A stretch of DNA of 8,580 nucleotides from Candidatus Melainabacteria bacterium (GCA_016209785.1 JACQVM010000103.1:1-8580); one strand, 5' to 3'; counted from the first letter of the stretch, positions 1 to 6,897 are shown. A program made the numbers and translations. Notes: generated by a model not told the origin, from the sequence alone.

Positions 1-1
1 C

Positions 2-1735
2 CCGGCAGCCTTATCCGCAAAAAGGGTAGTTATATCAAGCGCCACCATTTCGCTGCAAGAACAATACATTCACAAGGACATACCCTTTTTGCAGTCCATT
101 CTGCCGTTTGAAGTGCAGGCGGCAATCATGAAAGGACGTGGCAATTACCTTGGGCTGAGACGCTTCGACGAGCATCTGTTGGATAATGAGCTGGATGATC
201 GACTGGTAGATTGGGTGCACAACACCTCTTGTGGGGATCTTTCAGAGCTTAATTTTGTGCCACCTGCCAATGTGTGGTTGGACATAAACTCGGATACGGA
301 TGACTGCCTTCGCAATAAGTGTCCTCATTTGGCTGACTGCTTTTACTTCGAGGCCAGAAAGAAAGCAGAGAAGGCCGATATTCTTGTTGTCAACCATGCA
401 CTATTGTTGGCAGATGCAGCCTCTTTTGGGAATATTTTGCCTGCATATGATTTGCTGGTTGTGGATGAAGCACAGCATCTACCTGACGTTGCCAGGGATG
501 CTTTTAGTGTCTCGATAAGCAACAGGGGTCTTAGAATGTTAGCGGGGAGGGCAACTAACAAAGTCCAGGCGCCAGCCCAGTTGGTGCAAGATATTGAAAT
601 TGAGGGTAGTAGATTTTTCGACACCTTGTTTAATCGCTATCCGACTGCAAAAATAAGAGTTCGCGAGCCGTTTGACAATGTTGGTGACTTTCGAGCGGCA
701 TTGACAAATCTTAAGAAGTGGTTAGAGGTTCAAGAATTCGAGCATATTCTTGATGTGGACTTGGCACGGGAAAAGGCCAAACTCAAGGCAAAGGCAGTGC
801 TGACCACAGTTGAGAATTATATTCAGTGTCTTGACTTATTAGAGAGTCCTGATGGCAACTGGGTTACTTGGATAGAAAAGGTCGATATCCCCGGTGGGAA
901 ATGTGAAGTAACTGCCTGCCCACTTGATGTGGCACCATTGCTTAAGAGCTTTCTGTTTGACAAAACTGGCCTTGAGTCACTTGTATTTATGTCAGCTACG
1001 CTAGCTACAGGTGGTGAAGATCCTTTTGCTTATTTCAAGAGAACCATTGGCGCAGATGAAGCTGTAATCCAAAGCAAGGTAGATAGCCCTTTTAACTATA
1101 AGCACCAGGCAGTACTTTACCTGCCGGATGTTTTGCCAGAGCCTAACAACCCAGAGTTTGTTCCTTACGCGACCAGGGAAATTGAGCGCATTCTCAAGAT
1201 TTGCAATGGGCGGGCTTTTGTATTGTTTACCAGCTATTCAGCCATGAACAGAGCATTTGAGGAGCTGGCAGAGCGATTGTCTTTTGAGTGCCGTCGCCAG
1301 GGTGATATGCCCAGACGAGCACTTATTGAGTGGTTTGTCTCTACACCATCTGCGGTGCTGTTCGGAACATCCAGTTTTTGGGAAGGAGTCTCAGTTGAAG
1401 GAGATAGGCTAAGCTGCGTCATAATTGATCGGATACCATTTCAAGTTCCTGATGACCCTGTATATGAGGCACAATGTGAGGCTTTGAAGGAGTCAGGGGA
1501 AGGAGACTGGTTTGCGGACCTTGCCTTACCGCATGCAATTATGCGCTTAAAGCAAGGGGTAGGACGCTTAATACGCACACGCTCTGACACAGGGCTGGTG
1601 GCGATTTTAGACCCGCGCCTTACACGCAAGGCTTATGGACGCAAAATATTGGAGTGTTTGCCACCTATGCCAATAATCCGCAGCTTAGAGGGCGTGGAAT
1701 CACTTGAGGATATGCTTGATCATTGCAGATGGTGA
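2..1735 (+). CDS. YoaA/DinG-family Fe-S ATP-dependent DNA helicase, 5'-truncated by the window edge
   Basis: C-terminal ~577 residues of an XPD-like superfamily 2 helicase (E. coli YoaA is ~636 aa), expected to unwind DNA 5'-3' in repair. The frame is open from base 2 and begins with the family motif VVISSATISLQEQ (29-67), so the TTG at 89 is internal and the real start, with Walker A, lies upstream of the window. Visible in order: KGRGNYLG (131-154), where the family has the first Fe-S cysteine; three spaced cysteines C-x4-C-x5-C (305, 320, 338); VVNHALLLAD; motif II VVDEAQHLPD (Q at 473-475); SATLA (992-1006); LFTSYSAMN; FWEGVS (1376-1393); and the arginine-finger motif QGVGRLIR (1553-1576). 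All helicase-2 motifs are present, so the visible part looks intact. Two oddities are Gly for the first Fe-S Cys and DEAQ for DEAH. It converges with the usp gene, 49 bases away. Family is sure; YoaA versus DinG orthology is inferred. Confidence 0.93.
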   Translation, partial: PAALSAKRVVISSATISLQEQYIHKDIPFLQSILPFEVQAAIMKGRGNYLGLRRFDEHLLDNELDDRLVDWVHNTSCGDLSELNFVPPANVWLDINSDTDDCLRNKCPHLADCFYFEARKKAEKADILVVNHALLLADAASFGNILPAYDLLVVDEAQHLPDVARDAFSVSISNRGLRMLAGRATNKVQAPAQLVQDIEIEGSRFFDTLFNRYPTAKIRVREPFDNVGDFRAALTNLKKWLEVQEFEHILDVDLAREKAKLKAKAVLTTVENYIQCLDLLESPDGNWVTWIEKVDIPGGKCEVTACPLDVAPLLKSFLFDKTGLESLVFMSATLATGGEDPFAYFKRTIGADEAVIQSKVDSPFNYKHQAVLYLPDVLPEPNNPEFVPYATREIERILKICNGRAFVLFTSYSAMNRAFEELAERLSFECRRQGDMPRRALIEWFVSTPSAVLFGTSSFWEGVSVEGDRLSCVIIDRIPFQVPDDPVYEAQCEALKESGEGDWFADLALPHAIMRLKQGVGRLIRTRSDTGLVAILDPRLTRKAYGRKILECLPPMPIIRSLEGVESLEDMLDHCRW

Positions 1736-1784
1736 GCGCGACGTGTAAAGTGCGATCTTGATGGTGAATACTGGCATGCTGCTC

Positions 1785-2228
1785 TTACTCTGTCTCATCT
1801 GGTGAGTCTTCATGTCGGACAAGGCAGAGTGCCAGTGGGCAATGATCAACAAGGTAATGTACGACGGGATCTTTTTTCATCAGGAAAAACGGGTGCTTAG
1901 ACACACTAGTGGTGCCAACGAAAAGCATATCTACTTTCAGTTCTTGTGCAACCTTGATAATGCCTGGAGCAACCTCGCCTACGGTTACCATGCCACTGGC
2001 GTTGATACCTTGTTCCCTTAGCTGGGTAGAAACGTCATTTACCTGCTCCTGGGCTTTTTCCATTGGCCGTTCAGTGGCTATAAGCTCAGCTACCACACCA
2101 ACTTTATGAGGGTCAGGGATAACCCTAAGCAAAACAAGTTCGGCATTTAGAGCTTTAGCATGCTGAGCTGCAACTCCCACTGTCTTGGCGCTTCGTTTTG
2201 GGCTGCTGAATGCCACCATGAATTTCAT
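1785..2228 (-). CDS. Universal stress protein (UspA) family, without the ATP-binding loop motif
   Basis: A 147-aa single-domain cytoplasmic Usp protein. The start is the ATG giving MKFMVAFSSPKRSAKT, because AAGGA (2237-2241) lies 8 bases upstream and this places the usual 'lvavDgSp' strand at the N-terminus; an in-frame ATG 7 codons earlier would add an atypical extension. Seen: first strand FMVAFSSP (3-10), ELVLLRVIPDP (30-40), then VGEVAPGIIKVAQELKVDMLFVG (83-105), the standard second half of the fold. After that glycine the family's nucleotide motif G-x2-G-x9-G-S/T is absent: residues 105-123 read GTTSVSKHPFFLMKKDPVV. It therefore probably belongs to the non-ATP-binding Usp group. It begins 28 bases after the pit stop and is likely translated from the pit transcript, suggesting a role tied to phosphate uptake or its stress response. 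That link is inference. Confidence 0.87.
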   Translation of the reverse strand: MKFMVAFSSPKRSAKTVGVAAQHAKALNAELVLLRVIPDPHKVGVVAELIATERPMEKAQEQVNDVSTQLREQGINASGMVTVGEVAPGIIKVAQELKVDMLFVGTTSVSKHPFFLMKKDPVVHYLVDHCPLALCLVRHEDSPDETE

Positions 2229-2236
2229 TTCAATGA

Positions 2237-2241
2237 TCCTT
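2237..2241 (-). promoter_or_regulatory. Ribosome binding site of the usp gene
   Basis: AAGGA on the minus strand, 8 bases before the ATG at 2228. It decides between this start and the ATG 7 codons upstream, which lies before the site. Confidence 0.6.
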
Positions 2242-2256
2242 ATACACACTCTATAC

Positions 2257-3288
2257 TTAGCTACGCCACAAAAGATGCAGCAAATGATAACTTACAGCGG
2301 CTAGCGTGGCAGCCACTGGCAATGTCATTACCCAGGCCAGCAGTATTAAGTTTACGGTCCTGACATTTAATTTGCTTGCACCATAGACAGGTATAGTTCC
2401 TCCAGCAACGGCAGAACTTAAGGTATGAGTGGTGCTAATGGGAGCGCCAATTCTAGAGGCAATAAGAATGATTAATGCTGTGCCCATGGAAGCGCCAAAG
2501 CCTTGAGAATGACTTAGACGCTCGCGGCTTATCTTGGTGCCTACGGTACGAATTATGCGCCAGCCACCAATAACTGTTCCTAGTCCAATAGCGAGTGCTG
2601 CTGAAGCCATAACCCACATTGGTACCTTGTCATATGTATAGCCGAGATGGCTAAAATGGGCTGCCAAAATAAGGGTGATGATACCCATGGTCTTTTGCCC
2701 GTCGTTGCTGCCGTGGGTAAAGCTTACGGAGGCACTAGAAAGTATATGTAGCCAACGCATCATTACTGGATGAGGCTCATTACGGCTGCCTGGATTTTTC
2801 TTTTCATCAGAGAAATGAAGGGCTATCCAGGTAAGCAGTGCCCCTACAGCAAAGCCTGCTATTGGCGAAAGCAAAAGCGCAAGAATAACCTTATTTAACT
2901 CATGCCAGCTCACACCATTGAACCCGTTAGCTGCTACACCAGCGCCAAAGAGGCTGCCAATCAGGCAATGCGAAGAGCTTACGGGCAGCCCATACCACCA
3001 GGTGATGAGGTTCCACATAAGGGCTGCAAGCAGGACGCTTATGATAACGGGCAGTGAGACAGTTTCACGAGGGATAATCTTGGTGATTACCATTGCTACT
3101 GCTGTTCCAACCATGACTGCACCAGCAAAGTTAAGTATGCCGCTCATGGTTATAGCAATGGCTGGACGCAAGGCCTTAGTATAAATCACCGTGGCCACTG
3201 CGTTGGCTGTGTCATGAAAACCATTGACAAAGTCAAATCCTAGTGCCAGGACAATGGCCAGGACAGCTACTATTGTGTCCCAGTTCAT
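2257..3288 (-). CDS. pit: Inorganic phosphate transporter, PiT family
   Basis: A 343-aa integral inner-membrane permease that takes up phosphate (as metal phosphate in bacterial homologues), driven by an ion gradient. Both inverted halves of the PiT fold are recognisable: NGFHDTANAVAT (22-33) with LPVSSSHCLIGSLFG (101-115) in the first half, and SFTHGSNDGQKTMGII (189-204) with GAPISTTHTLSSAVAGG (281-297) in the second. About ten hydrophobic segments are visible, with a charged loop DEKKNPGSRNEPHP (161-174) between the halves. The length is that of the short bacterial PiT form without a large central loop. The start ATG at 3288 gives MNWDTIVAVLAIVLALGFDF, the normal first helix, with AGGAGG 11 bases upstream. 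It is followed at 28 bases by usp and preceded by promoter-like elements including a possible Pho box. No DUF47/PhoU-like partner is seen in the window. Substrate is inferred from the family. Confidence 0.95.
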   Translation of the reverse strand: MNWDTIVAVLAIVLALGFDFVNGFHDTANAVATVIYTKALRPAIAITMSGILNFAGAVMVGTAVAMVITKIIPRETVSLPVIISVLLAALMWNLITWWYGLPVSSSHCLIGSLFGAGVAANGFNGVSWHELNKVILALLLSPIAGFAVGALLTWIALHFSDEKKNPGSRNEPHPVMMRWLHILSSASVSFTHGSNDGQKTMGIITLILAAHFSHLGYTYDKVPMWVMASAALAIGLGTVIGGWRIIRTVGTKISRERLSHSQGFGASMGTALIILIASRIGAPISTTHTLSSAVAGGTIPVYGASKLNVRTVNLILLAWVMTLPVAATLAAVSYHLLHLLWRS

Positions 3289-3299
3289 CCTTGGTTATG

Positions 3300-3305
3300 C
3301 CTCCT
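3300..3305 (-). promoter_or_regulatory. Ribosome binding site of pit
   Basis: A full AGGAGG on the minus strand, 11 bases before the ATG at 3288. The spacing is long, but the protein start is secure because MNWDT opens the first membrane helix and no nearer in-frame start exists. Confidence 0.6.
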
Positions 3306-3310
3306 GAATG

Positions 3311-3327
3311 CCAATTCCTTCAATTGG
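3311..3327. repeat. Perfect inverted repeat in the pit 5' region
   Basis: CCAATT-5 bases-AATTGG, a perfect 6-bp dyad. It covers the expected transcription start of pit, just downstream of the TATACT -10 candidate. It could be an operator or a small hairpin at the start of the mRNA, which would place GAAGG in the loop. A 6-bp AT-rich dyad can also occur by chance. Confidence 0.4.
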
Positions 3328-3331
3328 AGGA

Positions 3332-3337
3332 AGTATA
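3332..3337 (-). promoter_or_regulatory. Candidate -10 element of the pit-usp promoter
   Basis: TATACT on the minus strand, 43 bases before the pit start codon. It matches the bacterial -10 consensus at five of six positions. No good -35 hexamer sits 16-18 bases upstream (ACCAGA at 17), as is common for promoters that need an activator bound at the -35 region; the TTAACC direct repeat occupies that area. Confidence 0.4.
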
Positions 3338-3356
3338 ACTGCTAAATGCTGTGCTC

Positions 3357-3375
3357 TGGTTAACGTACGGTTAAG
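3357..3375 (-). promoter_or_regulatory. Candidate Pho box (tandem TTAACC sites) upstream of pit
   Basis: On the minus strand the sequence reads CTTAACCG-TAC-GTTAACCA: two 8-base units with a 6-base identical core and an 11-base period. This fits the cyanobacterial PhoB/SphR box, reported as PyTTAAPyPy(T/A) units with 3-base spacers; each unit differs from it at one end position. It also resembles the TTAACA-type repeats of Bacillus PhoP. A third, poorly matching unit (CACAGCAT, 4 of 8) would follow in register, ending 8 bases before the TATACT -10. The placement in front of a phosphate transporter is what makes it credible. Because TTAA is self-complementary the site also looks like a dyad. 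No response regulator is encoded in the window, so the regulator is inferred. Confidence 0.45.
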
Positions 3376-3394
3376 AGGTTGGTTGTTGGCAACA

Positions 3395-3721
3395 CTAGGC
3401 TGGCCAAGCTTCGACCGGCTCCAGATAATGTTGATCTAGGTAAACCCAAAGGTCGCCTGGTCTCCATGCCAAGGGCTGATGCAACATGTACTTGTAAACC
3501 AGAAGGTTACGAATAATTCTTCGAGCAGACGGATTGTTCTCGCCACGTTTATCATTGGCTAGGCGAGTTCTTAATTGGATTGCCTCACGTTTTGTCCAAC
3601 AGTAAGCTGGTCCAGGATTGTTGCCACGCGAACGACAAAGCACGGCCACCTTGCCGGAAGGCTGTGGCCAACCAAGTACATAATATCCATCGTCTGCCAT
3701 AACTTTCACTATCATAATCAT
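3395..3721 (-). CDS. Hypothetical protein, small, Trp/Tyr-rich
   Basis: Up to 108 aa; I do not recognise a family. It reads as a compact soluble protein with no signal peptide or membrane helix: YYVLGWPQPSGKVAVLCRS (13-31) looks like two strands, WTKREAIQLRTRLANDKRG (42-60) like a basic helix, and ARRIIRNLLVYKYM (66-79) like a second helix. The C-terminal third is rich in W, Y and P and has two acidic residues near its end. The start is uncertain: ATG codons at 3721, 3715 and 3700 are in frame, and only the last, giving MADDGYYVLG, has even a weak purine tract (GTGAAAG) before it, so the protein may be 101 aa. It diverges from the GT9 gene across 55 bases and lies 106 bases upstream of pit on the same strand, but the pit promoter elements between them suggest separate transcription. 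Confidence 0.65.
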   Translation of the reverse strand: MIMIVKVMADDGYYVLGWPQPSGKVAVLCRSRGNNPGPAYCWTKREAIQLRTRLANDKRGENNPSARRIIRNLLVYKYMLHQPLAWRPGDLWVYLDQHYLEPVEAWPA

Positions 3722-3761
3722 AAGTCATGTATGCAATATGTCCATTGATCCGGGTTCATAT

Positions 3762-3768
3762 AAGGTGA
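3762..3768 (+). promoter_or_regulatory. Ribosome binding site of the GT9 gene
   Basis: AAGGTGA, 8 bases before the GTG at 3777. It supports a GTG start; no ATG is available near the N-terminal glycosyltransferase motif. Confidence 0.65.
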
Positions 3769-3776
3769 AGTAGCAG

Positions 3777-4784
3777 GTGGCTACCTTTGCAAATATCCTC
3801 ATATTCCATCCAGGGGCCATTGGCGATGTCATATTGGCAACGCCGGTGGCTGCTACCATCAAGTACAACTTTCCAGAAACTAGGCTTAGCTACGTCACCC
3901 ATCCTAATTTGGAGGGGTTGCTGAGCTTATGTAATGCCGTGGATAAGGTCATTCCATTTAAAAAAGATGCAGGCATGTTCGAGCAGCGCAAAATCTTGGC
4001 TGCTGCAAGTAGCGACCTGATAGTTGACCTTTCTGGATCTTTTAAAAGCTGGCTACTAACAAGCTTGGCTGGTACTAAGGTGCTGCATTATGCCAAGCAA
4101 AGACCAGGTAGTAGGCTAATTGAACATGCAGTCGACAATTTTTTGGCTTCTCTAAAACCCCTGGACTTAAGGCCTTTGGCAGCTAAGTTTCCTACTTTGA
4201 CTCTAGCGTCGGGCATTACTAAGGCTATGTCTGACAGGCTTACGAAGGCTGGCTATGAGGGGCAGACGCTCATTGGTCTGGTACCTGGTGTTGGCAAACT
4301 GAGACCTCACCGCGCCTGGTTTGCTGATGGCTGGGTTACGCTTGCCCGACATATCGTTAATGAATGGCGGTGTACTCCTGTGTTGGTAGGCGGGATGGAT
4401 GAATCTTTGCTTGGTCAGGAAATTGCCAGCCAGGCAGGTGAGGGTTGTATCAATCTTGTTGGAGAATTGTCGCTGATAGAGACAGCGGCACTTCTTAAGT
4501 TGTGCCAGGCAGTGGTCTCTGGCGACACTGGCCCAGCGCACATTGCTGTTGCTGTGGGCAGCCCTGTGGTTGGACTGTATGGTCCAACCAATCTTTTCCG
4601 TAGTGGACCATATGGTTGCACTGATTGGCTGGTGGATTGTAGTAATCAGTGCCGCTGCAGCCATTTAAAGTTTTGTCAACTAAATAGTATGTCCAAGTTA
4701 GGACCAGGTGAGTGTATGCGCCAGATTACTGTGCAGGAGGTACTCGCGAAGCTAGAGCTGGCTATAGGCAATGCTCCAAAGTGA
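3777..4784 (+). CDS. Glycosyltransferase family 9 (LPS heptosyltransferase-like)
   Basis: A 335-aa cytoplasmic or membrane-associated enzyme of the GT-B fold, expected to move a sugar, typically heptose from ADP-heptose, onto a lipopolysaccharide core at the inner face of the inner membrane. The N-terminal acceptor domain opens with ILIFHPGAIGDVILATP (7-23), the family signature; the Asp of GD (D17) fits the region of the catalytic base. The C-terminal donor domain shows LIGLVPGVGKLRPHRAW (165-181), PVLVGGMDE (201-209), INLVGELSLIETAALL (225-240) and SGDTGPAHIAVAVGSP (248-263) followed by VGLYGPT, the donor-binding motif. A cysteine-rich stretch C288-x3-C292-x-C294-x5-C300 then C313 occurs near the end, as in many GT9 proteins. 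GTG start with a good ribosome site. No other LPS gene is beside it, so the sugar and acceptor are not known and waaF/waaC/waaQ assignment is not made. Confidence 0.92.
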   Translation: MATFANILIFHPGAIGDVILATPVAATIKYNFPETRLSYVTHPNLEGLLSLCNAVDKVIPFKKDAGMFEQRKILAAASSDLIVDLSGSFKSWLLTSLAGTKVLHYAKQRPGSRLIEHAVDNFLASLKPLDLRPLAAKFPTLTLASGITKAMSDRLTKAGYEGQTLIGLVPGVGKLRPHRAWFADGWVTLARHIVNEWRCTPVLVGGMDESLLGQEIASQAGEGCINLVGELSLIETAALLKLCQAVVSGDTGPAHIAVAVGSPVVGLYGPTNLFRSGPYGCTDWLVDCSNQCRCSHLKFCQLNSMSKLGPGECMRQITVQEVLAKLELAIGNAPK

Positions 4785-4855
4785 GCTGAGCAATCATTCA
4801 CGCAAAATCAGAGGTTGGTATGGATGTTGGTTTGTTATGTCAGCATGGTTGTCAG

Positions 4856-6889
4856 CTAATAGGATTTACTTTTTCCAAAGACCTGCTGACGGTGCAGCAG
4901 TTGTTCTGCCGGCGATGGTAACCAAATCACTTGTCTTACCTCCAGCTTGGGTACTTGCTTGCCATCAATAGTTTGCATCTCAATGTTGGCACGGTTGATT
5001 GTAAGTATGAGACTGGCATATCTGGCGTCACCTAGTTGTTTTTGAGCAATTGATTTTAAAGTGTCGCCAAGTGTTACTACGTAGCGCGTGCGACGCGGCG
5101 ATTTCTTATCCTCAACAGGTGGGGGTTGTTTTTCGTCTGCCTTAGGTTTGCGATCATCACCTTTTGCGATTCCACCCAAGGGCACCACATCTATAATCCA
5201 AGGGACTAATTTGGTGCCATCATTTACAGTTTTCTTATCTGGAGATTTTTCATCGCTGACCTTGTTGGTGATGTCTAGACGGTCTATTATTTGCTTATCA
5301 CCGTGAATTTGTGCAGTGGCTGGGCTGGACTCGCTTGAAGCGACCGGTCGACGTCCTCCTGTTGTGTCAGATGTTTCTCCAATGTTATTGGTAGTCTTAA
5401 TTGTGTTGTTTTTGGTTTGATTGCCTTCAACGTGACTTCCTGCAATATTTGTTTTTGCACTGTCGCAATGTCTGGGATTTTCACTCACAGTGCGAGCATC
5501 GCTGTGGGGGTTGGGTGAGAGTGTTGCACTGCTGGTGGATGGACGGTTGTTAGGGTTTATCGGGTTGTGTGGGGCGTTGCTCATTAGTCCAGCAATAATT
5601 ATGTCCGGAAGTCCATGCCTTGTGCGTGACAAACCAGCTTGCCATTGTAACTCAAGAGGTGCACTCAATCGTACTTCATTGCCTGCCACATGCATTTTTA
5701 CGTGTAGTTTGTTGTTTAGAGTGTTTGTGAGCTCTAGGTTCTCGTCTGTTTGTCGCAGCAATGGGTGTGGTAGCTGCTCCCTGCGTGTTTCATTTTGCTG
5801 GACTGGAGTAGTTTGAGGTGGTGCATCGGCTGGCGCAGCTTTGTAAAGCATAAGTGGCATTGGCCACTCTTTGTCTGACTCTGGAGATCTCTTTTGTTCT
5901 TGAGATGATTTGCTGAGGTTAGGAACAGGTTTGCTAGCTTCTGGATCTAGATTCTTGCTGTCTGGGTTTAGCTTGTTTGTTTCAGTAGGAGATGGTGCAA
6001 TGCTGGGAGTGGATTTAATTGTTTGTGGAGATAGCTTGAGATCAGTTCTGTCTATTTCTGGAATTTGCTTAGTTGGGTGTGCATTAGTTTTGATAAGCTC
6101 AGGCTCGTGACTTATTGGTTGTGGATTAGGTTTGACGTGTTCTGTAGTAGGTCTGAGTAGCTGTGGGACAGACTTATCAGTTTGTGGGTTGAAGCTTTTA
6201 CCTGAGTTGTCTGGATGTTGTGGGTTGCTGTTTGTAGTTTCATCGCTCTGCCGTAATTTAGATGGTAAAGGTGAATCTATCTGGTTGACTGGTTTTGTTG
6301 GGTTATCAGATGGAGACTCTATCTCGGTGGGGTTATCTGTGACATCTGAGGGGATGGTAGGTAGCGGAGGCAGGGATTTGGAGATGCTATATGGGTTTTC
6401 TGAACTGTTGTTGTCACTACTACTGCGGTCGTCGCTAGCACCATTATTGCTGAAGATACCGCTCGGGAGATCTTGTTGCGGCCAATGTTTGGGACTATCA
6501 TTCCAGTCCTTTTCTACCTCAACGGGATATGAATCTTTTCTGTAGGGGACTGTTTGTGCAGGAAGGTCATCAGTGTTGCTGCCACCACCACCGCTTAAGC
6601 TGCGGCTAGGAGTGTTGTGTGATGGTTGCTCAGCATCCAAGGACTGATCTATATTGTTGGGTTGTCTATCTTTGTCGTAAGGCACTGTTGGTATAGGCAA
6701 GACCATGCTGTCGCCTTCATTGCCATGATCACCAGATGCAGTTCTGGCTCCGTGGGTAACTCGAGTAGTTTCAGCATTTAACCAATCAGTGTATTCGCTC
6801 TGCAGTGGTGTATTGCCTTCTGCTGCATAGGAAATTCCGTTGGCGGAATCTTGACCAGCATCAGAGGCGTTAGATTTAGGCGGGGACAT
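4856..6889 (-). CDS. Large low-complexity protein with a C-terminal LysM domain
   Basis: 677 aa, function unknown. Residues 1-390 and 440-595 are rich in P, S, T, N, D and K, almost certainly disordered, with one Cys in the whole protein (475). A short ordered-looking segment lies at 393-437 (LHVKMHVAGNEVRLSAPLEL, then DIIIAGLM). A hydrophobic patch KLVPWIIDVVPLGGIA (560-575) precedes a K/P linker and the LysM domain at 602-658: RYVVTLGDTLKSIAQKQLGD, then LILTINRAN, then QVIWLPS. LysM binds N-acetylglucosamine polymers such as peptidoglycan, but the N-terminus (MSPPKSNASDAGQDSANGIS) has no signal peptide, so the cell location is unclear. The motif LPxxTVPYxKDxxP recurs at 64, 109 and, degenerate, 174. 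ATG start with GAGGG 8 bases upstream. It lies 124 bases downstream of hipA on the same strand with its own promoter candidate, and converges with the GT9 gene. The opposite strand also has long open frames, but only this frame encodes a domain. Confidence 0.87.
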   Translation of the reverse strand: MSPPKSNASDAGQDSANGISYAAEGNTPLQSEYTDWLNAETTRVTHGARTASGDHGNEGDSMVLPIPTVPYDKDRQPNNIDQSLDAEQPSHNTPSRSLSGGGGSNTDDLPAQTVPYRKDSYPVEVEKDWNDSPKHWPQQDLPSGIFSNNGASDDRSSSDNNSSENPYSISKSLPPLPTIPSDVTDNPTEIESPSDNPTKPVNQIDSPLPSKLRQSDETTNSNPQHPDNSGKSFNPQTDKSVPQLLRPTTEHVKPNPQPISHEPELIKTNAHPTKQIPEIDRTDLKLSPQTIKSTPSIAPSPTETNKLNPDSKNLDPEASKPVPNLSKSSQEQKRSPESDKEWPMPLMLYKAAPADAPPQTTPVQQNETRREQLPHPLLRQTDENLELTNTLNNKLHVKMHVAGNEVRLSAPLELQWQAGLSRTRHGLPDIIIAGLMSNAPHNPINPNNRPSTSSATLSPNPHSDARTVSENPRHCDSAKTNIAGSHVEGNQTKNNTIKTTNNIGETSDTTGGRRPVASSESSPATAQIHGDKQIIDRLDITNKVSDEKSPDKKTVNDGTKLVPWIIDVVPLGGIAKGDDRKPKADEKQPPPVEDKKSPRRTRYVVTLGDTLKSIAQKQLGDARYASLILTINRANIEMQTIDGKQVPKLEVRQVIWLPSPAEQLLHRQQVFGKSKSY

Positions 6890-6897
6890 GGCAATTG

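Noticed and set aside
89..91. TTG as the start of the helicase gene
   Set aside because: The frame stays open to base 2 and encodes family-typical residues (VVISSATISLQEQ), so this codon is internal and the gene begins before the window.
3360..3374. TTAAC-N5-GTTAA as an inverted-repeat operator
   Set aside because: The symmetry comes mostly from TTAA being self-complementary; the direct-repeat reading (TTAACC, 11-base period) explains more of the bases and fits the neighbouring gene.
3759..3764. TATAAG as a -10 element for the GT9 gene
   Set aside because: It overlaps the AAGGTGA ribosome site, so a transcript from it would lack that site; no clear promoter for this gene could be chosen in the 55-base gap.
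4203..4664. 153-codon minus-strand open frame opposite the GT9 gene
   Set aside because: No recognisable motif, while the plus strand encodes a full glycosyltransferase.
4839..4856. GTCAGC...GTCAGC near the end of the LysM gene as a terminator
   Set aside because: It is a direct, not inverted, repeat and has no U tract.
5910..6545. Two plus-strand open frames (5910-6110 and 6132-6545) opposite the LysM gene
   Set aside because: They are Leu/Ser/Gly/Val-rich strings from antisense reading of low-complexity Pro/Ser/Asn codons, with no domain and no ribosome site.
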